Source: Undibacterium sp. CCC3.4
GTDB taxonomy: Bacteria; Pseudomonadota; Gammaproteobacteria; Burkholderiales; Burkholderiaceae_D
Reading direction: 5' to 3'
Length of the DNA: 64,000 bases
Assembly (NCBI RefSeq): GCF_034347425.1
Contig: NZ_CP133779.1
Span: 1 to 64,000 of the forward strand
Of this stretch, positions 18,599 to 29,138 are shown piece by piece. Numbering within the stretch: the stretch's first letter is position 1; every line of letters starts with the position of its first letter. The notes below the pieces were generated by a model. The model was given only the letters and a program-made list of their open reading frames with translations. It did not search any database and was not told where the DNA came from. The position numbers were made by a program, and so were the translations under genes.

Positions 18599-18847
18599 TT
18601 ACTCGGTGTGTTTGCGGTAAGCGTAAGGAATCGCCAGCCACGATAAGGCCGCGAGTAACACAGCCAGACTCAGCATGGTCAACACCAAAGTCTGGGACGC
18701 GCGATCATTGCTGTGAGAAATAATTTACCCCACCGTGAAGGCGCTGACGCTGAACAAAAATCTGTACAGGGCTACGCTCACCTTCACTTGCGTAGCCAAC
18801 AGCATTACGAGACTGATCAGATGTTCGGGCGGCGGCACGCGTGTCAT
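18599..18847 (-). pseudogene. Short membrane-protein remnant after aroQ
   Basis: One minus-strand frame runs from an ATG overlapping the aroQ stop (ATGA at 18847-18844). It encodes 40 residues (MTRVPPPEHLISLVMLLATQ and so on), hits a TAA at 18727-18725, and continues in the same frame for about 41 codons ending LAALSWLAIPYAYRKHTE. Both pieces are hydrophobic like the ends of a transporter. It may be a transporter gene reduced by internal deletion, or two unrelated stretches. The parent family is not recognised. Confidence 0.35.
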
Positions 18848-19311
18848 GTCTGTCCTTGCGAGCGCAACAGTTCCGCCATGGCGGCGACGGCCAGCACATA
18901 ACCGGCCGTGCCGAAGCCAAACAAAACGCCCGCTGCCACTGGCGACAAATATGAATGCTGGCGAAACGCTTCGCGCGCATGCACATTCGAAATATGTAAT
19001 TCAATCAAACGCAGCGCCGCGCCTTTGACGGCATCGGCCAAAGCGATCGAGCTGTGGGTGTACGCCCCGGCATTGAAAATCACCCCGACCACCCGACCGG
19101 CAGCTTGTTCTGCGCCGGCTTCCTGTATCCAATCGAGCAGCACGCCTTCATGATTCGACTGGCGAAAATCACAAGCCCAGCCTTGTGCGGCGCACGCGGC
19201 CGCGCACGATTGGCCGACTTCAGCCAAGGTTTGTGCACCATACACGCCTGGCTCACGCGTACCGAGCAAGTTGAGGTTGGGGCCATTGAGTATCAACAGG
19301 GTTTTCATCAT
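18844..19311 (-). CDS. aroQ: 3-dehydroquinate dehydratase, type II
   Basis: A 155-residue enzyme interconverting 3-dehydroquinate and 3-dehydroshikimate. Signatures: ILNGPNLNLLGTREPGVYG (active-site loop and Tyr), FRQSNHEGVLLDWI, FNAGAYTHSSIALADA and ELHISNVHAREAFR. Both 19311 and 19308 could be the start, and no good ribosome site is visible. Next to dehydroshikimate dehydratase and a shikimate/quinate dehydrogenase, it is probably a catabolic copy (quinate route) rather than the biosynthetic one. Confidence 0.95.
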   Translation of the reverse strand: MMKTLLILNGPNLNLLGTREPGVYGAQTLAEVGQSCAAACAAQGWACDFRQSNHEGVLLDWIQEAGAEQAAGRVVGVIFNAGAYTHSSIALADAVKGAALRLIELHISNVHAREAFRQHSYLSPVAAGVLFGFGTAGYVLAVAAMAELLRSQGQT

Positions 19312-19331
19312 CGCAATCGCATTCAGTTAAA

Positions 19332-20219
19332 TCAAGCCATCATCGGATGACCGGGTACCGGCGCACGCATATTCAAACTACGTCGCAATACCTGATCGGT
19401 GACCCATTTCGCCGAGGCATGCGCGCGTGCCGCCACGACTTCGGGTGACAACTGCAGATAGTCATCATTGAAGACTTCAAAACTGTAATCGCCGCGATAA
19501 GCGTTTTTATCTAAGCGGCGCAACAAGTCGCTCAATTCTTGCGAGTGCGTGCCCTCACCCGGAAACACGCGCAGATGACGCGCGGTTTCGAGTCTTTCTT
19601 CGGCACTGCGGATATCACGCCACATATAATCCGACAACTGCACCATGGCGATTTTTCCACTTGGGATATCATCGATGGCATCGAAGTTGGCTTGATTGGC
19701 GAGCATGTGAAAGCTGTCGATCACTACACCGAGGTTGGCATGATCGGCCAATTCAACGGCTTGCCATGATTGTTCATACTGATTGATATGCCGCCCCCAA
19801 GACAGCGCTTCAAAGCCGACCCGCACGCCCAGCGGCACGGCCAGCGTCGCCAGTTTGGCCAAATGCCGGGCAATCACCTGGATATCGCCGCTGGCATGAC
19901 TGGAAGTACTGGAACACACCATCAACAAAGGCGCGCCAACTGCGCGGCAAATCTGCAGCATGTTTTTGGCGATATCGAGCTTGTATTCGTGCAGCGGCCC
20001 GCTCAAGCCCTCAAAATCGCGCATGACTTGAATGCCGGTGACGCGCACACCGCTGGCGCGCACCAGCCGCACCGCCTGCTCCAAGCCACCCGGATACGAG
20101 GCCAAGTCTTTGGCCCACAGCATGATTTGCGAAAACCCGGCGGCTTTCGAGGCCGCCAGTTTCGATTCGAGCGGACCGGCCAGCGTGATGCTGTCCATAC
20201 CGAAATTACTCAGATTCAT
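19332..20219 (-). CDS. Sugar-phosphate-isomerase-fold protein, probable 3-dehydroshikimate dehydratase
   Basis: A 295-residue TIM-barrel protein of the xylose isomerase-like/AP endonuclease 2 family. Metal-site segments VRVGFEALSWGRHINQYEQS, LGVVIDSFHML, and VFPGEGTHSQEL followed by YSFEVFNDDY are visible. This barrel is the N-terminal domain of QuiC1-type dehydratases, which convert 3-dehydroshikimate to protocatechuate. The start at 20219 overlaps the upstream dehydrogenase stop (ATGA). Gene context (aroQ, dehydrogenase, HPPD-like gene, lig operon) supports this role strongly. Confidence 0.82.
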   Translation of the reverse strand: MNLSNFGMDSITLAGPLESKLAASKAAGFSQIMLWAKDLASYPGGLEQAVRLVRASGVRVTGIQVMRDFEGLSGPLHEYKLDIAKNMLQICRAVGAPLLMVCSSTSSHASGDIQVIARHLAKLATLAVPLGVRVGFEALSWGRHINQYEQSWQAVELADHANLGVVIDSFHMLANQANFDAIDDIPSGKIAMVQLSDYMWRDIRSAEERLETARHLRVFPGEGTHSQELSDLLRRLDKNAYRGDYSFEVFNDDYLQLSPEVVAARAHASAKWVTDQVLRRSLNMRAPVPGHPMMA

Positions 20220-21061
20220 AAAGTCCCCAGCGCCCGAAAAGCCGCCGCATCCACATCGGGCCAGCCGAACAATTCCAAGTACAAGGGTGCTTGTTCGATC
20301 AACATCTCGCGCCCTTTCTGGATACGGCAACCACGTGCTGCGGCGGCTGTCAGCAATTTCGTCATTTCGATTTTCATGCCGCAATCGGCGACGATACACT
20401 CGGCCGACAAGCCAGTGAGATCGAGCGGCAAAGGATCATCGACATGCATGCCCAGTGGCGTCGAGTTGACGATCAAATCATAGCCGCGCGCCTGTGGTGC
20501 CACCACACTGACAGCCGTAGCCGGGAAAGCGAGCTGCAAACGCTGTTGCAAGGCCTCGGCCTGTTCCGTGCGGGTGTCATATACACCGATCTCAGCAATC
20601 CCGCGCGCCGCCAAAGAAGCGGCAATCGCGCACCCGACTCCACCGCTGCCGACCACCAGCGCACGTGCCTGCGCCCAATCGAAGGGCTGGGCGGCACAAG
20701 TACGATCCAAACCACGCACAAAACCTTCGCCATCGATCAAATCGCCGACGATACGGCCTTGCAGATCGCGGTAAATCGCATTGCAAGCACCGGCCATTTG
20801 CGCGCGCTCAGTGACGATATCCACACTGCTGACCGTCATCGGCTTATGTGGAATCGACACGAAGATGCCGCCGACATTCTCGATTGTCATCAACTGCCGC
20901 ACCGTCGCGGTATACGCGTCCGGCGCGACCTTGAGCGGGATCACGCGCGCATCCAAACCATGCTGCTCAAAATAGGCATTGAACAAAGCCGGTGCCTTAA
21001 CCTGCTCGACCGGCCAACCGATGACGAAAAAAATACGGGTCGTTCCTGAAATTGCGCTCAT
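20216..21061 (-). CDS. Shikimate/quinate dehydrogenase family protein (AroE-like)
   Basis: A 281-residue protein. It has an N-terminal substrate domain (VGGIFVSIPHKPMTV with the catalytic Lys in PHK; DLIDGEGFVRGL with the catalytic Asp) and a Rossmann domain (VVGSGGVGCAIAASLAARG). NSTPLGM is the AroE C-domain signature. It is divergent from canonical AroE (GWPVEQVKAPALFN instead of GxPIxHSxSP), as in catabolic AroE-like or quinate/shikimate dehydrogenases. It overlaps both neighbours by ATGA. It probably oxidises shikimate or quinate to the 3-dehydro acid. Confidence 0.88.
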   Translation of the reverse strand: MSAISGTTRIFFVIGWPVEQVKAPALFNAYFEQHGLDARVIPLKVAPDAYTATVRQLMTIENVGGIFVSIPHKPMTVSSVDIVTERAQMAGACNAIYRDLQGRIVGDLIDGEGFVRGLDRTCAAQPFDWAQARALVVGSGGVGCAIAASLAARGIAEIGVYDTRTEQAEALQQRLQLAFPATAVSVVAPQARGYDLIVNSTPLGMHVDDPLPLDLTGLSAECIVADCGMKIEMTKLLTAAAARGCRIQKGREMLIEQAPLYLELFGWPDVDAAAFRALGTL

Positions 21062-21939
21062 GCTGTGTGCTCCGGATGGCTGACGACCAGTTCGAAACAA
21101 ATGCCGCCTGTATAAAGTTGGGTCAATGCGCCTTTTTCGCTCGCACCGGCAGCGGCGCGATCAACAAACACAATGCCGCGTTGTTGTAAGCTACGCACCG
21201 CAGCAGGCACGTCCGGTGCGCCGATGCCGATGCGTACTAATTGCTCATCCCACTGCAAACCGGCAGCGCCTTCCGGCGGCTCAATCAATTGCAAGTAAAA
21301 GCTATGGCAAGGACTTTCCAACAGCATGCCCTTGGGTAAAACACCAAAGAAGCGCCCTTCCGGCAGCGGCCGAAAATCCATCAATTGCTGATAAAAATCG
21401 ATCCATTCCGGCGTCCGCTCGCGCCCTATGGTTTGCACCACACCGAAGAAATGCATGCCAGCCAGTGCCGGCGGTGCCGGGTCAACTTGTGGCAGCGCTT
21501 TGAAATCGACATCGTAAATCGAGAAATCGCGCACGCGGTCGACGAAGTACAAAATCGAATCACCGACACCATGCACGCCGGGGATATTCAATTCCATCAC
21601 ACCGGCACGCGTCTGTATGCCCCAGGCACCCATAGCGATGGTATGGCGGTAGGCGGCATCGGCATCGCGCACGCGCAGCGCGATGGCGCTGATCACGGTC
21701 GATTGCGGCGCATTGTCAGCCGGTGGCAATGCTGCCGGGTCGGCGTTGACGATGATATTCATGCTGCCCTGGCGATACAGCGTCACTTCGCGCGAACGGT
21801 GCCGGGCGATAGCGACGAAACCCATTTGCTCCAGCAAAGCACCGAACACCAACGGACGCGCGGTCGCATATTCGATGAACTCGATGCCGGAGATACCGAG
21901 CGGATTGTCCGGCTCGGGATGATGTTGTTGCAGATTCAT
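21058..21939 (-). CDS. 4-hydroxyphenylpyruvate dioxygenase-like VOC protein (QuiC C-domain homologue)
   Basis: A 293-residue protein with two vicinal-oxygen-chelate modules like HPPD: IEFIEYATARP near residue 20, LAGMHFFGVVQT (metal His) near residue 160 and the final GGICFELV (metal Glu). It is shorter than real HPPD (about 350). In pseudomonad QuiC1, an HPPD-like domain of this kind is fused to the dehydroshikimate dehydratase barrel. Here the two are separate genes flanking the dehydrogenase. A true role in tyrosine breakdown is unlikely in this operon. Confidence 0.75.
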   Translation of the reverse strand: MNLQQHHPEPDNPLGISGIEFIEYATARPLVFGALLEQMGFVAIARHRSREVTLYRQGSMNIIVNADPAALPPADNAPQSTVISAIALRVRDADAAYRHTIAMGAWGIQTRAGVMELNIPGVHGVGDSILYFVDRVRDFSIYDVDFKALPQVDPAPPALAGMHFFGVVQTIGRERTPEWIDFYQQLMDFRPLPEGRFFGVLPKGMLLESPCHSFYLQLIEPPEGAAGLQWDEQLVRIGIGAPDVPAAVRSLQQRGIVFVDRAAAGASEKGALTQLYTGGICFELVVSHPEHTA

Positions 21940-22073
21940 TGTTGGCGCACCTTGATAGGAAGATGCAGTCAGTGTAAAAAAGAGCGGTGCGAAAAAACAG
22001 TGCCAAAAAACGCGTTTGCTGCGACAATCGCTCAGTTCGCGCGATCAGCGCACAAAGCCAAGGAAATTTCAAC

Positions 22074-22856
22074 ATGTCACGCGCCCAACTCGAAGCCGTC
22101 GAAGTCGCCAAACGTGATTTGATTGATGGCCTGATCACCGGCATCGATGTCATCACCGCCTTCAACGATGATGCGGCCCGCCTGAGTGCGAGCGAACTGG
22201 CGGAAAAAATCACCATCAGCCGCAGCGCCGCGCGCCGCTATCTGCTCACGCTGGTGCATATCGGCTTGGCCGCCACCGATGGCAAAAGCTTTTGGCTCAC
22301 CCCCAAAGTACTCAATCTCGGGCGTTCGTACATCAATTCGGCACGCCTGCCGCGCGCCATCGTGCCGTTCTTGCAGCGCCTGACTTTGCAGTTGCAAGAG
22401 TCGAGTAATTACTCCTTATTGGAGGGCGATGATGTGGTGTATGTCAGCCGGGTCAATGCGCCGCGTTTGCTGACCACCGGCTTTGAACCGGGCACCCGCT
22501 TACCGGCGTATACCTCGACCGCCGGCCGAGTGTTACTGGCGGCATTGAGTGAGCTGGAATTACAGACGTATTTAGCACGCGTCGAACTGGTCGCCTATAC
22601 CCACTTGACCGTCACTGACAAAACCGTGTTGGCGGAAGAATTGGCGACGATCCGCGAACAAGGTTTCGCGGTGACTGAAAATCAGTTTGAAATCGGCTTG
22701 CGCGGCATCTCGGTGCCGCTCAAGAACCGCCGCGGCATGTTGGTCGGTGCCTTGAGTATTTCCATGATGATCGCCAGCAGCTCGAAAGCCGAAGCCAGTG
22801 CGCGCTGCTTGCCGGCGCTGCAGGCGGCCGCTAACACCATGATGCAGTGGGTGTGA
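22074..22856 (+). CDS. IclR-family regulator, PcaR/quinate-type
   Basis: A 260-residue regulator with an N-terminal winged helix (LSASELAEKITISRSAARRY) and a C-terminal IclR effector domain (around YTSTAGRVLLAAL and NQFEIGLRGISVPLKNRRG). The start at 22074 has AAGGA 8 bases upstream. It is divergent from the quinate/shikimate operon and convergent with the lig operon end. Such regulators respond to protocatechuate or related acids, so it most likely controls the 21939-to-17394 operon. The effector is not determinable here. Confidence 0.88.
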   Translation: MSRAQLEAVEVAKRDLIDGLITGIDVITAFNDDAARLSASELAEKITISRSAARRYLLTLVHIGLAATDGKSFWLTPKVLNLGRSYINSARLPRAIVPFLQRLTLQLQESSNYSLLEGDDVVYVSRVNAPRLLTTGFEPGTRLPAYTSTAGRVLLAALSELELQTYLARVELVAYTHLTVTDKTVLAEELATIREQGFAVTENQFEIGLRGISVPLKNRRGMLVGALSISMMIASSSKAEASARCLPALQAAANTMMQWV

Positions 22857-22879
22857 GGGATAGCAAAAAGAGCGGACAG

Positions 22880-22919
22880 CAGCGAGCCCTGCCGTAGCTA
22901 TGCACGGCAAGGCTCGCTG
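22880..22919. terminator. Bidirectional hairpin between convergent regulator and ligC
   Basis: A 16-base stem (CAGCGAGCCCTGCCGT with ACGGCAAGGCTCGCTG, one mismatch) and an eight-base loop sit in the 75-base gap between the two convergent genes. TTTGAAAAAC follows on the plus strand. It probably terminates both transcripts. Confidence 0.75.
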
Positions 22920-22931
22920 TTTGAAAAACCT

Positions 22932-23891
22932 CTATTGGGTTTGCAGTTGCTCGGCCAATTGCTGCAGCACGCGATAACATGGCAGTACCAAGGCGACACT
23001 GGAATTCGGTTCGCGGCCTTCGCGGATAGCGGCAAAAAATTCGCGATCCTGCAGCTCGATGCCATTCATCGATACGTCAACCTGACTGACATCGATTTTT
23101 TCTTCCTTGCCGTTGTACAGATCATCGTAACGTGCCAAGTAGGTCGCGCTGTCGCCGATATAACGGAAGTAAGTACCGAGCGGTCCATCATTATTAAAAC
23201 TCAAAGACAGGGTACAAATCGCGCCGGTGCTGCTTTTGAGCTGGATCGACATATCCATGGCAATCCCGAGCTGCGGGTGGATCGGCCCTTGCATGGCATT
23301 GGCCGCAATGATTTCACCGCCACTCTGATAAGCGAACAGATCGACCGTATGGGCCGCATGATGCCAGAGCAAATGGTCAGTCCAGCTGCGTGCCTCGCCG
23401 AGCGCATTCATATTGCTGCGCCGGAAAAAATAGGTTTGCACATCCATTTGCTGCAAGCGGAAGGCCCCGCTGCGCATCTGTTCGTGAACATATTGATGAC
23501 TGGGATTAAAGCGCCGAGTATGACCACACATCGCCACCAACCCGCTGCTGCGCGCCGCTGCAGCCACCGCTTCGGCACCGGCCAAACTATCGGCCAAGGG
23601 AATTTCGACTTGCACATGTTTGCCCGCCTTCAGACAAGCGATGGCTTGCTCGGCGTGTAACTGGGTCGGCGTACACAGAATCACCGCATCCACTTCCGGC
23701 AAGGCCAAACTCTCGGCCAAGTCCGTCGTCACATGGGCGATCCCGTAACGCGCCGCGATCTGCGCGGTTTTTTCCAGGTCGCGACTGACCAAGGACACCA
23801 CTTCCACACCCTCGATCAAGCGAATGCCATCGAGATGCTTGATGCCGAAGGCACCGGCACCGGCCAGTGCGACTTTGATGGTCTTGCTCAT
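22932..23891 (-). CDS. ligC: 4-carboxy-2-hydroxymuconate-6-semialdehyde dehydrogenase
   Basis: A 319-residue Gfo/Idh/MocA-family NADP enzyme. It has the nucleotide loop ALAGAGAFGIKHLDGI, VDAVILCTPTQLHAEQAI, and HVQVEIPLADSL (EIP where sugar dehydrogenases have EKP). LLWHHAAHTVDLFAYQ is typical of LigC. It oxidises the ring-cleavage product of protocatechuate to 2-pyrone-4,6-dicarboxylate. It is the last gene of the lig operon, two bases after ligB. Confidence 0.93.
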   Translation of the reverse strand: MSKTIKVALAGAGAFGIKHLDGIRLIEGVEVVSLVSRDLEKTAQIAARYGIAHVTTDLAESLALPEVDAVILCTPTQLHAEQAIACLKAGKHVQVEIPLADSLAGAEAVAAAARSSGLVAMCGHTRRFNPSHQYVHEQMRSGAFRLQQMDVQTYFFRRSNMNALGEARSWTDHLLWHHAAHTVDLFAYQSGGEIIAANAMQGPIHPQLGIAMDMSIQLKSSTGAICTLSLSFNNDGPLGTYFRYIGDSATYLARYDDLYNGKEEKIDVSQVDVSMNGIELQDREFFAAIREGREPNSSVALVLPCYRVLQQLAEQLQTQ

Positions 23892-23893
23892 GC

Positions 23894-25146
<1,253 letters not shown>

Positions 25147-25149
25147 GAT

Positions 25150-26067
25150 CTAACTCCAATACAAACGTTGGGGATTATCGACCAGCAATTTCTGCTGCAG
25201 TTCAAGGCTACTGGCGATCTGCGGAATAAAGTCTACCAGCAAACCATCGTCGGGCATATGCCCCTTCAGATTCGGATGTGGCCAGTCGGTGCCCCACAAT
25301 ACCCGATCCGGAAATTGCTCGATCAAGCGACGCGCAAACGGCACCACGTCGCGATACGCCTGGCGTTCGCCATTGAGCGCCGGCGGGCCGCTGATACTGA
25401 GCCGCTCCGGACAACTGACTTTGCTCCAGATATGCGGATGCTCGCGCATCATGGTTTCGAACAAGGCGAACTCGGGGCCATCGACCGGCAAAGACACATC
25501 GGGCCGGCCCATATGGTCAACCACCACGGTGGTCGGCAAGCTGGTGAAAAAATCGTACAACTCGGGCAAATCCTGCGCTTCGAAATACACTACCACATGC
25601 CAACCGAGTGGCGCGATGCGGCGGGCGATATCGACCAGCACTTCGCGCGGGGTAAAATCGGCCAAGCGTTTGACAAAATTGAAGCGCGTGCCACGTACCC
25701 CGGCCGCATGCATGGCCAACAATTCGGCATCGCTGATGTCGCGATGTACCGTCGCCACGCCGCGCGCGCGCCCTTCTGCTGCCTGCAAGGCATCGAGCAA
25801 GGCGCGGTTATCGGTGCCGTGGCAAGTAGCTTGCACGATCACATTTTTTGCGAAACCCAAATGATCGCGCAAGGCGAACAATTGTTCTTTGGAGGCGTCG
25901 CACGGGGTGTATTTCCGTTCCGGCGCATACGGAAACTGCGCCGCCGGGCCGAATACATGGCAGTGCGCGTCGACCGCGCCGGCCGGTAACACAAATGCCG
26001 GCCGCGTCGGTGCCGGATGGAAATCGAGCCAACCCGGTGTTTTGATGAAATCAGTTTGTTCAGTCAT
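25150..26067 (-). CDS. ligI: 2-pyrone-4,6-dicarboxylate hydrolase (lactonase)
   Basis: A 305-residue amidohydrolase-superfamily enzyme that opens 2-pyrone-4,6-dicarboxylate. It has AGAVDAHCHVFGP (metal HxH), RGTRFNFVKRL, VVVDHMGRPDV and RVLWGTDWPHPN (catalytic Asp). The start at 26067 gives the usual N-terminus. A truncated relative lies at 15343-15828. Confidence 0.95.
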   Translation of the reverse strand: MTEQTDFIKTPGWLDFHPAPTRPAFVLPAGAVDAHCHVFGPAAQFPYAPERKYTPCDASKEQLFALRDHLGFAKNVIVQATCHGTDNRALLDALQAAEGRARGVATVHRDISDAELLAMHAAGVRGTRFNFVKRLADFTPREVLVDIARRIAPLGWHVVVYFEAQDLPELYDFFTSLPTTVVVDHMGRPDVSLPVDGPEFALFETMMREHPHIWSKVSCPERLSISGPPALNGERQAYRDVVPFARRLIEQFPDRVLWGTDWPHPNLKGHMPDDGLLVDFIPQIASSLELQQKLLVDNPQRLYWS

Positions 26068-26090
26068 AGCCGTTGTGTGTATCCGCTCTG

Positions 26091-26786
26091 TCAATCAAGA
26101 TAAGTCAAACCGGCTTGTTCCAGTCCAGCGCGCATTTTATAATAGTCGAGGCCGAGCACACCGGAAGCGAAAATCGCCCGTTTATCGCCCTCGTTAGCTT
26201 CGCGCGCCGCCGCCGCATCGGCGACCTGCTGGGCGAACGCCGCCGGCACCACCACCACCCCATCGATGTCAGCAATCACGACATCACCAGGATTGACCTG
26301 GGCACCGGCACACACAACCGGAATATTGACCGAACCGAGCGTAGCCTTGATGGTGCCCTTGGCATTGATAGCGCGAGAAAACACTGGAAAACCCATCTCA
26401 GTGAGATCACGCACATCACGCACGCCGCCATCGATGATCAAGCCGCGTGCACCGCGTGCTTGAAACGAAGTCGCCAACAAATCACCGAAGAAGCCATCTT
26501 CATTGTCGGTGGTGCAGGCGGCCACCACCACGTCACCCGGCTGTATCTGTTCCGCGGCGACATGCATCATCCAATTATCACCCGGTTGCAGCAACACGGT
26601 TACGGCCGTGCCGCAGATACGCGCACTGCTGTAAATTGGCCGCATATACGGCTTCATCAAACCGACCCGCCCCATTGCTTCATGGATGGTGGCCACACCG
26701 AATTGTGCCAGTTGGGCCACTGCCGCCGGGTCGGCGCGTTCGATACGGCGACGGACTACGCCAAGTTGATTGATTCTGTTGCTCAT
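26091..26786 (-). CDS. ligK: 4-carboxy-4-hydroxy-2-oxoadipate aldolase
   Basis: A 231-residue RraA-like class II aldolase. It has [45 protein letters not shown] and IIDGGVRDV (Arg and Asp of the pyruvate/metal site). It cleaves 4-carboxy-4-hydroxy-2-oxoadipate to pyruvate and oxaloacetate, the final step of the 4,5-cleavage route. It sits between ligJ and ligI in the operon. Confidence 0.95.
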   Translation of the reverse strand: MSNRINQLGVVRRRIERADPAAVAQLAQFGVATIHEAMGRVGLMKPYMRPIYSSARICGTAVTVLLQPGDNWMMHVAAEQIQPGDVVVAACTTDNEDGFFGDLLATSFQARGARGLIIDGGVRDVRDLTEMGFPVFSRAINAKGTIKATLGSVNIPVVCAGAQVNPGDVVIADIDGVVVVPAAFAQQVADAAAAREANEGDKRAIFASGVLGLDYYKMRAGLEQAGLTYLD

Positions 26787-26824
26787 GATAGTTTTCCTTG
26801 AATTGTTCGAACAATCTCGCTGTT

Positions 26825-27868
26825 TCAGCGGCCGGCGGCCGTCAGTGCCGCATCGAGACGGGGGAACACGCGGCGCGCATTGGCTTCGTAAATCTGGTGC
26901 CGGTCCTCGGCGCTCAGTAGCGTCGAGGCTTCAATATAGCGTTTGGTATCATCGAAATAGTGGCCGCTCTCAGGATCAATACCGCGCACGGCACCAATCA
27001 TTTCTGAAGCGAACAAGACATTCTTGACCGGGATAACGGTATTGAGTAAATCGATGCCCGGCTGATGATAGACACAGGTATCGAAGAATATATTATTGAG
27101 CAAATGATCTTGCAACAAAGGTTTCTTCAATTCCTGCGCCAAACCACGGAAACGACCCCAGTGATATGGCACGGCACCGCCGCCATGCGGGATCAAAAAT
27201 TTCAGGGTCGGGAAATCGCTGAACAAATCCGAGGTCAAACACTGCATGAAAGCGGTGGTGTCGGCATTGAGATAATGCGCGCCGGTGGTGTGGAAGCAGC
27301 TATTGCAACTGGTCGACACATGGATCATGGCCGGGATATCAAACTCGACCATTTTTTCGTAAATCGGGTACCAGGACTTATCGCTCAGTGGCGGCGAGGT
27401 CCAATGACCGCCGCTAGGGTCAGGGTTCAAATTAATACCGACGTTACCATATTCGCGCACGCACTTTTCCAGCTCTGGAATGCAGCTGGCCGGATCGACA
27501 CCGGGCGATTGCGGCAGCATCGCCGCCGGCACGAAATGATCGGGAAACAATTGCGCTACCCGGTAACACAATTCATTGCAGATCGCGGCCCAAGTCGATG
27601 ACACTTGAAAATCGCCGATATGGTGCGCCATAAAACTGGCGCGTGGCGAGAAAATTGTCAGATCAGAACCACGCTCACGCATCAGGCGTAACTGATTGTT
27701 TTCTATCGATTCGCGCAGCTCGTCGTCGCTGATACTCAGCTCGCTTACTTTGGGCATCGATGCCGGGTCGGCAATCCCGGCGATCTGACGCATCCGCCAT
27801 TGTTCCAGAGATTTCGGGGCGGTCGTGTAGTGACCGTGACAATCGATGATCAATGATTTTTTTTGCAT
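26825..27868 (-). CDS. ligJ: 4-oxalomesaconate hydratase
   Basis: A 347-residue amidohydrolase-fold hydratase. It has [12 protein letters not shown] (metal motif), [30 protein letters not shown] segment (read [17 protein letters not shown]) and [15 protein letters not shown]. It hydrates 4-oxalomesaconate to 4-carboxy-4-hydroxy-2-oxoadipate. Length and motifs agree with LigJ, not with the unrelated GalB type. Confidence 0.94.
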   Translation of the reverse strand: MQKKSLIIDCHGHYTTAPKSLEQWRMRQIAGIADPASMPKVSELSISDDELRESIENNQLRLMRERGSDLTIFSPRASFMAHHIGDFQVSSTWAAICNELCYRVAQLFPDHFVPAAMLPQSPGVDPASCIPELEKCVREYGNVGINLNPDPSGGHWTSPPLSDKSWYPIYEKMVEFDIPAMIHVSTSCNSCFHTTGAHYLNADTTAFMQCLTSDLFSDFPTLKFLIPHGGGAVPYHWGRFRGLAQELKKPLLQDHLLNNIFFDTCVYHQPGIDLLNTVIPVKNVLFASEMIGAVRGIDPESGHYFDDTKRYIEASTLLSAEDRHQIYEANARRVFPRLDAALTAAGR

Positions 27869-27896
27869 GACATAGGTCTCGTGTTTATTTTGTTAA

Positions 27897-29027
27897 TCAA
27901 GTATTCGTGGGCTGCCACAGCGCGGCTGGCACCATCACTTCGCCGCGCATGATCAGCCGCGCAGTACGCAGCAAAGCCGCGCGCAGCACTTTCTGCGGAT
28001 CCGCCGGATCGAGCCCGAGTTCGACACAAAACTCGCCACTCGGATGCTCAACCGATACCCGTCCAGCGGCATCGGCCGACAACTGCGCCACCCCGTCACA
28101 CACCGAACCGGCCAACACGCAAGCGGTGCCAACGGTAACCGCAGCCAGTACGCCGATGGCATCATGACAAACGTGTGGGATGAAACTGCGCGTGCAAATA
28201 CTGCCCCCCTCACGCGCTGGCGCGATCAAGGTCATCTTCGGGTAATTGCGCGCACTGACATCACCCAAACCCATCAAGTGCCCGCATTGCAGACGCAAGG
28301 CTTCCAAGCGCTGTTTGAGAGCGGCATCGGCATTGAGCTCGGCCACACTCTCATAGCCGCTGTAACCGAGGTCGGCCGCGCGGAATAACACCAGCGGCAT
28401 GCCGTTATCGATACAAGTCACATCGATGGAAAATGGCGCAAAGCCGACACCATCGACTTCGACGCGGTCGCGTACCCGACCAGTCGGCAGCAACGAGGCG
28501 CAGACCGAGCCGGCGGTATCAAGAAAATTAATACTGACCGGCGCAGAACTGCCGGGCACGCCATCGATACGGGTGTCGCCGGCATAACTGACCTGACGCT
28601 GGCTGCCAAAAAAAGGCGTCTGAACCGTGATATCGCACTGCATGCCTGTATTTAACGTCAACACGCGCGCCGTGGTGGTATCGCCCTGCGCCGCGATCAA
28701 GCCGCGTTCGAGTGCGAACGGCAGCACGGCTGCCAGCATATTGCCGCAGTTAGGCGTGGTATCGACCGTACTGCCATTCGGCTGCAGTTGCGCGAACAAA
28801 AAATCGAGCGTGACACCAGACGTGCTGCTGAGACTGACAATCCCCACCTTACTGGTCAGCGGATGCGCCCCGCCCATGCCGTCGATTTGACGGGCATCGG
28901 GTGAACCCATGATGGCCAACAGCACACGATCGCGCGTCGCGATATCGGACGGTAAGTCCGAAGCCAGGAAAAAAGGACCGCGGGAAGTACCGCCGCGCAT
29001 GAACAGGGAGGGAATAGGGGTTTGCAT
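27897..29027 (-). CDS. galD: 4-oxalomesaconate tautomerase (PrpF family)
   Basis: A 376-residue PrpF-fold isomerase (LigU/GalD group). It has IPSLFMRGGTSRGPFFLASD near the N-terminus, TTPNCGNMLAAVLPFALERG (catalytic Cys region) and ARNYPKMTLIAP near residue 260. It isomerises 4-oxalomesaconate so that LigJ can hydrate it. It is the first gene of the lig operon, divergent from a LysR gene. The start is uncertain between 29027 and 29036, since neither has a clear ribosome site. Confidence 0.92.
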   Translation of the reverse strand: MQTPIPSLFMRGGTSRGPFFLASDLPSDIATRDRVLLAIMGSPDARQIDGMGGAHPLTSKVGIVSLSSTSGVTLDFLFAQLQPNGSTVDTTPNCGNMLAAVLPFALERGLIAAQGDTTTARVLTLNTGMQCDITVQTPFFGSQRQVSYAGDTRIDGVPGSSAPVSINFLDTAGSVCASLLPTGRVRDRVEVDGVGFAPFSIDVTCIDNGMPLVLFRAADLGYSGYESVAELNADAALKQRLEALRLQCGHLMGLGDVSARNYPKMTLIAPAREGGSICTRSFIPHVCHDAIGVLAAVTVGTACVLAGSVCDGVAQLSADAAGRVSVEHPSGEFCVELGLDPADPQKVLRAALLRTARLIMRGEVMVPAALWQPTNT

Positions 29028-29036
29028 GACTGGCAT

Positions 29037-29138
29037 TATGCAAGTCCGCACACAATAGAAAAAGAGGCAGAGAGCACTAGCAGATATAACAAACTGGCAT
29101 AATAGTGCATACCTTATTCATTTCACGTCGGGAATGCC
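29037..29138. promoter_or_regulatory. Divergent galD-lysR promoter region
   Basis: This is about 100 bases between the divergent lig operon and its presumed LysR activator. It is AT-rich around 29085-29125 and includes ACTGGCATAATAGTGCATAC, in which GGCAT and ATACC form a weak inverted repeat that could be part of a LysR site. No confident -10/-35 pair was assigned. Confidence 0.35.

Noticed and set aside
21058..21939. True 4-hydroxyphenylpyruvate dioxygenase of tyrosine breakdown
   Set aside because: It is too short and sits in a quinate/shikimate operon; the QuiC C-domain relationship explains it better.
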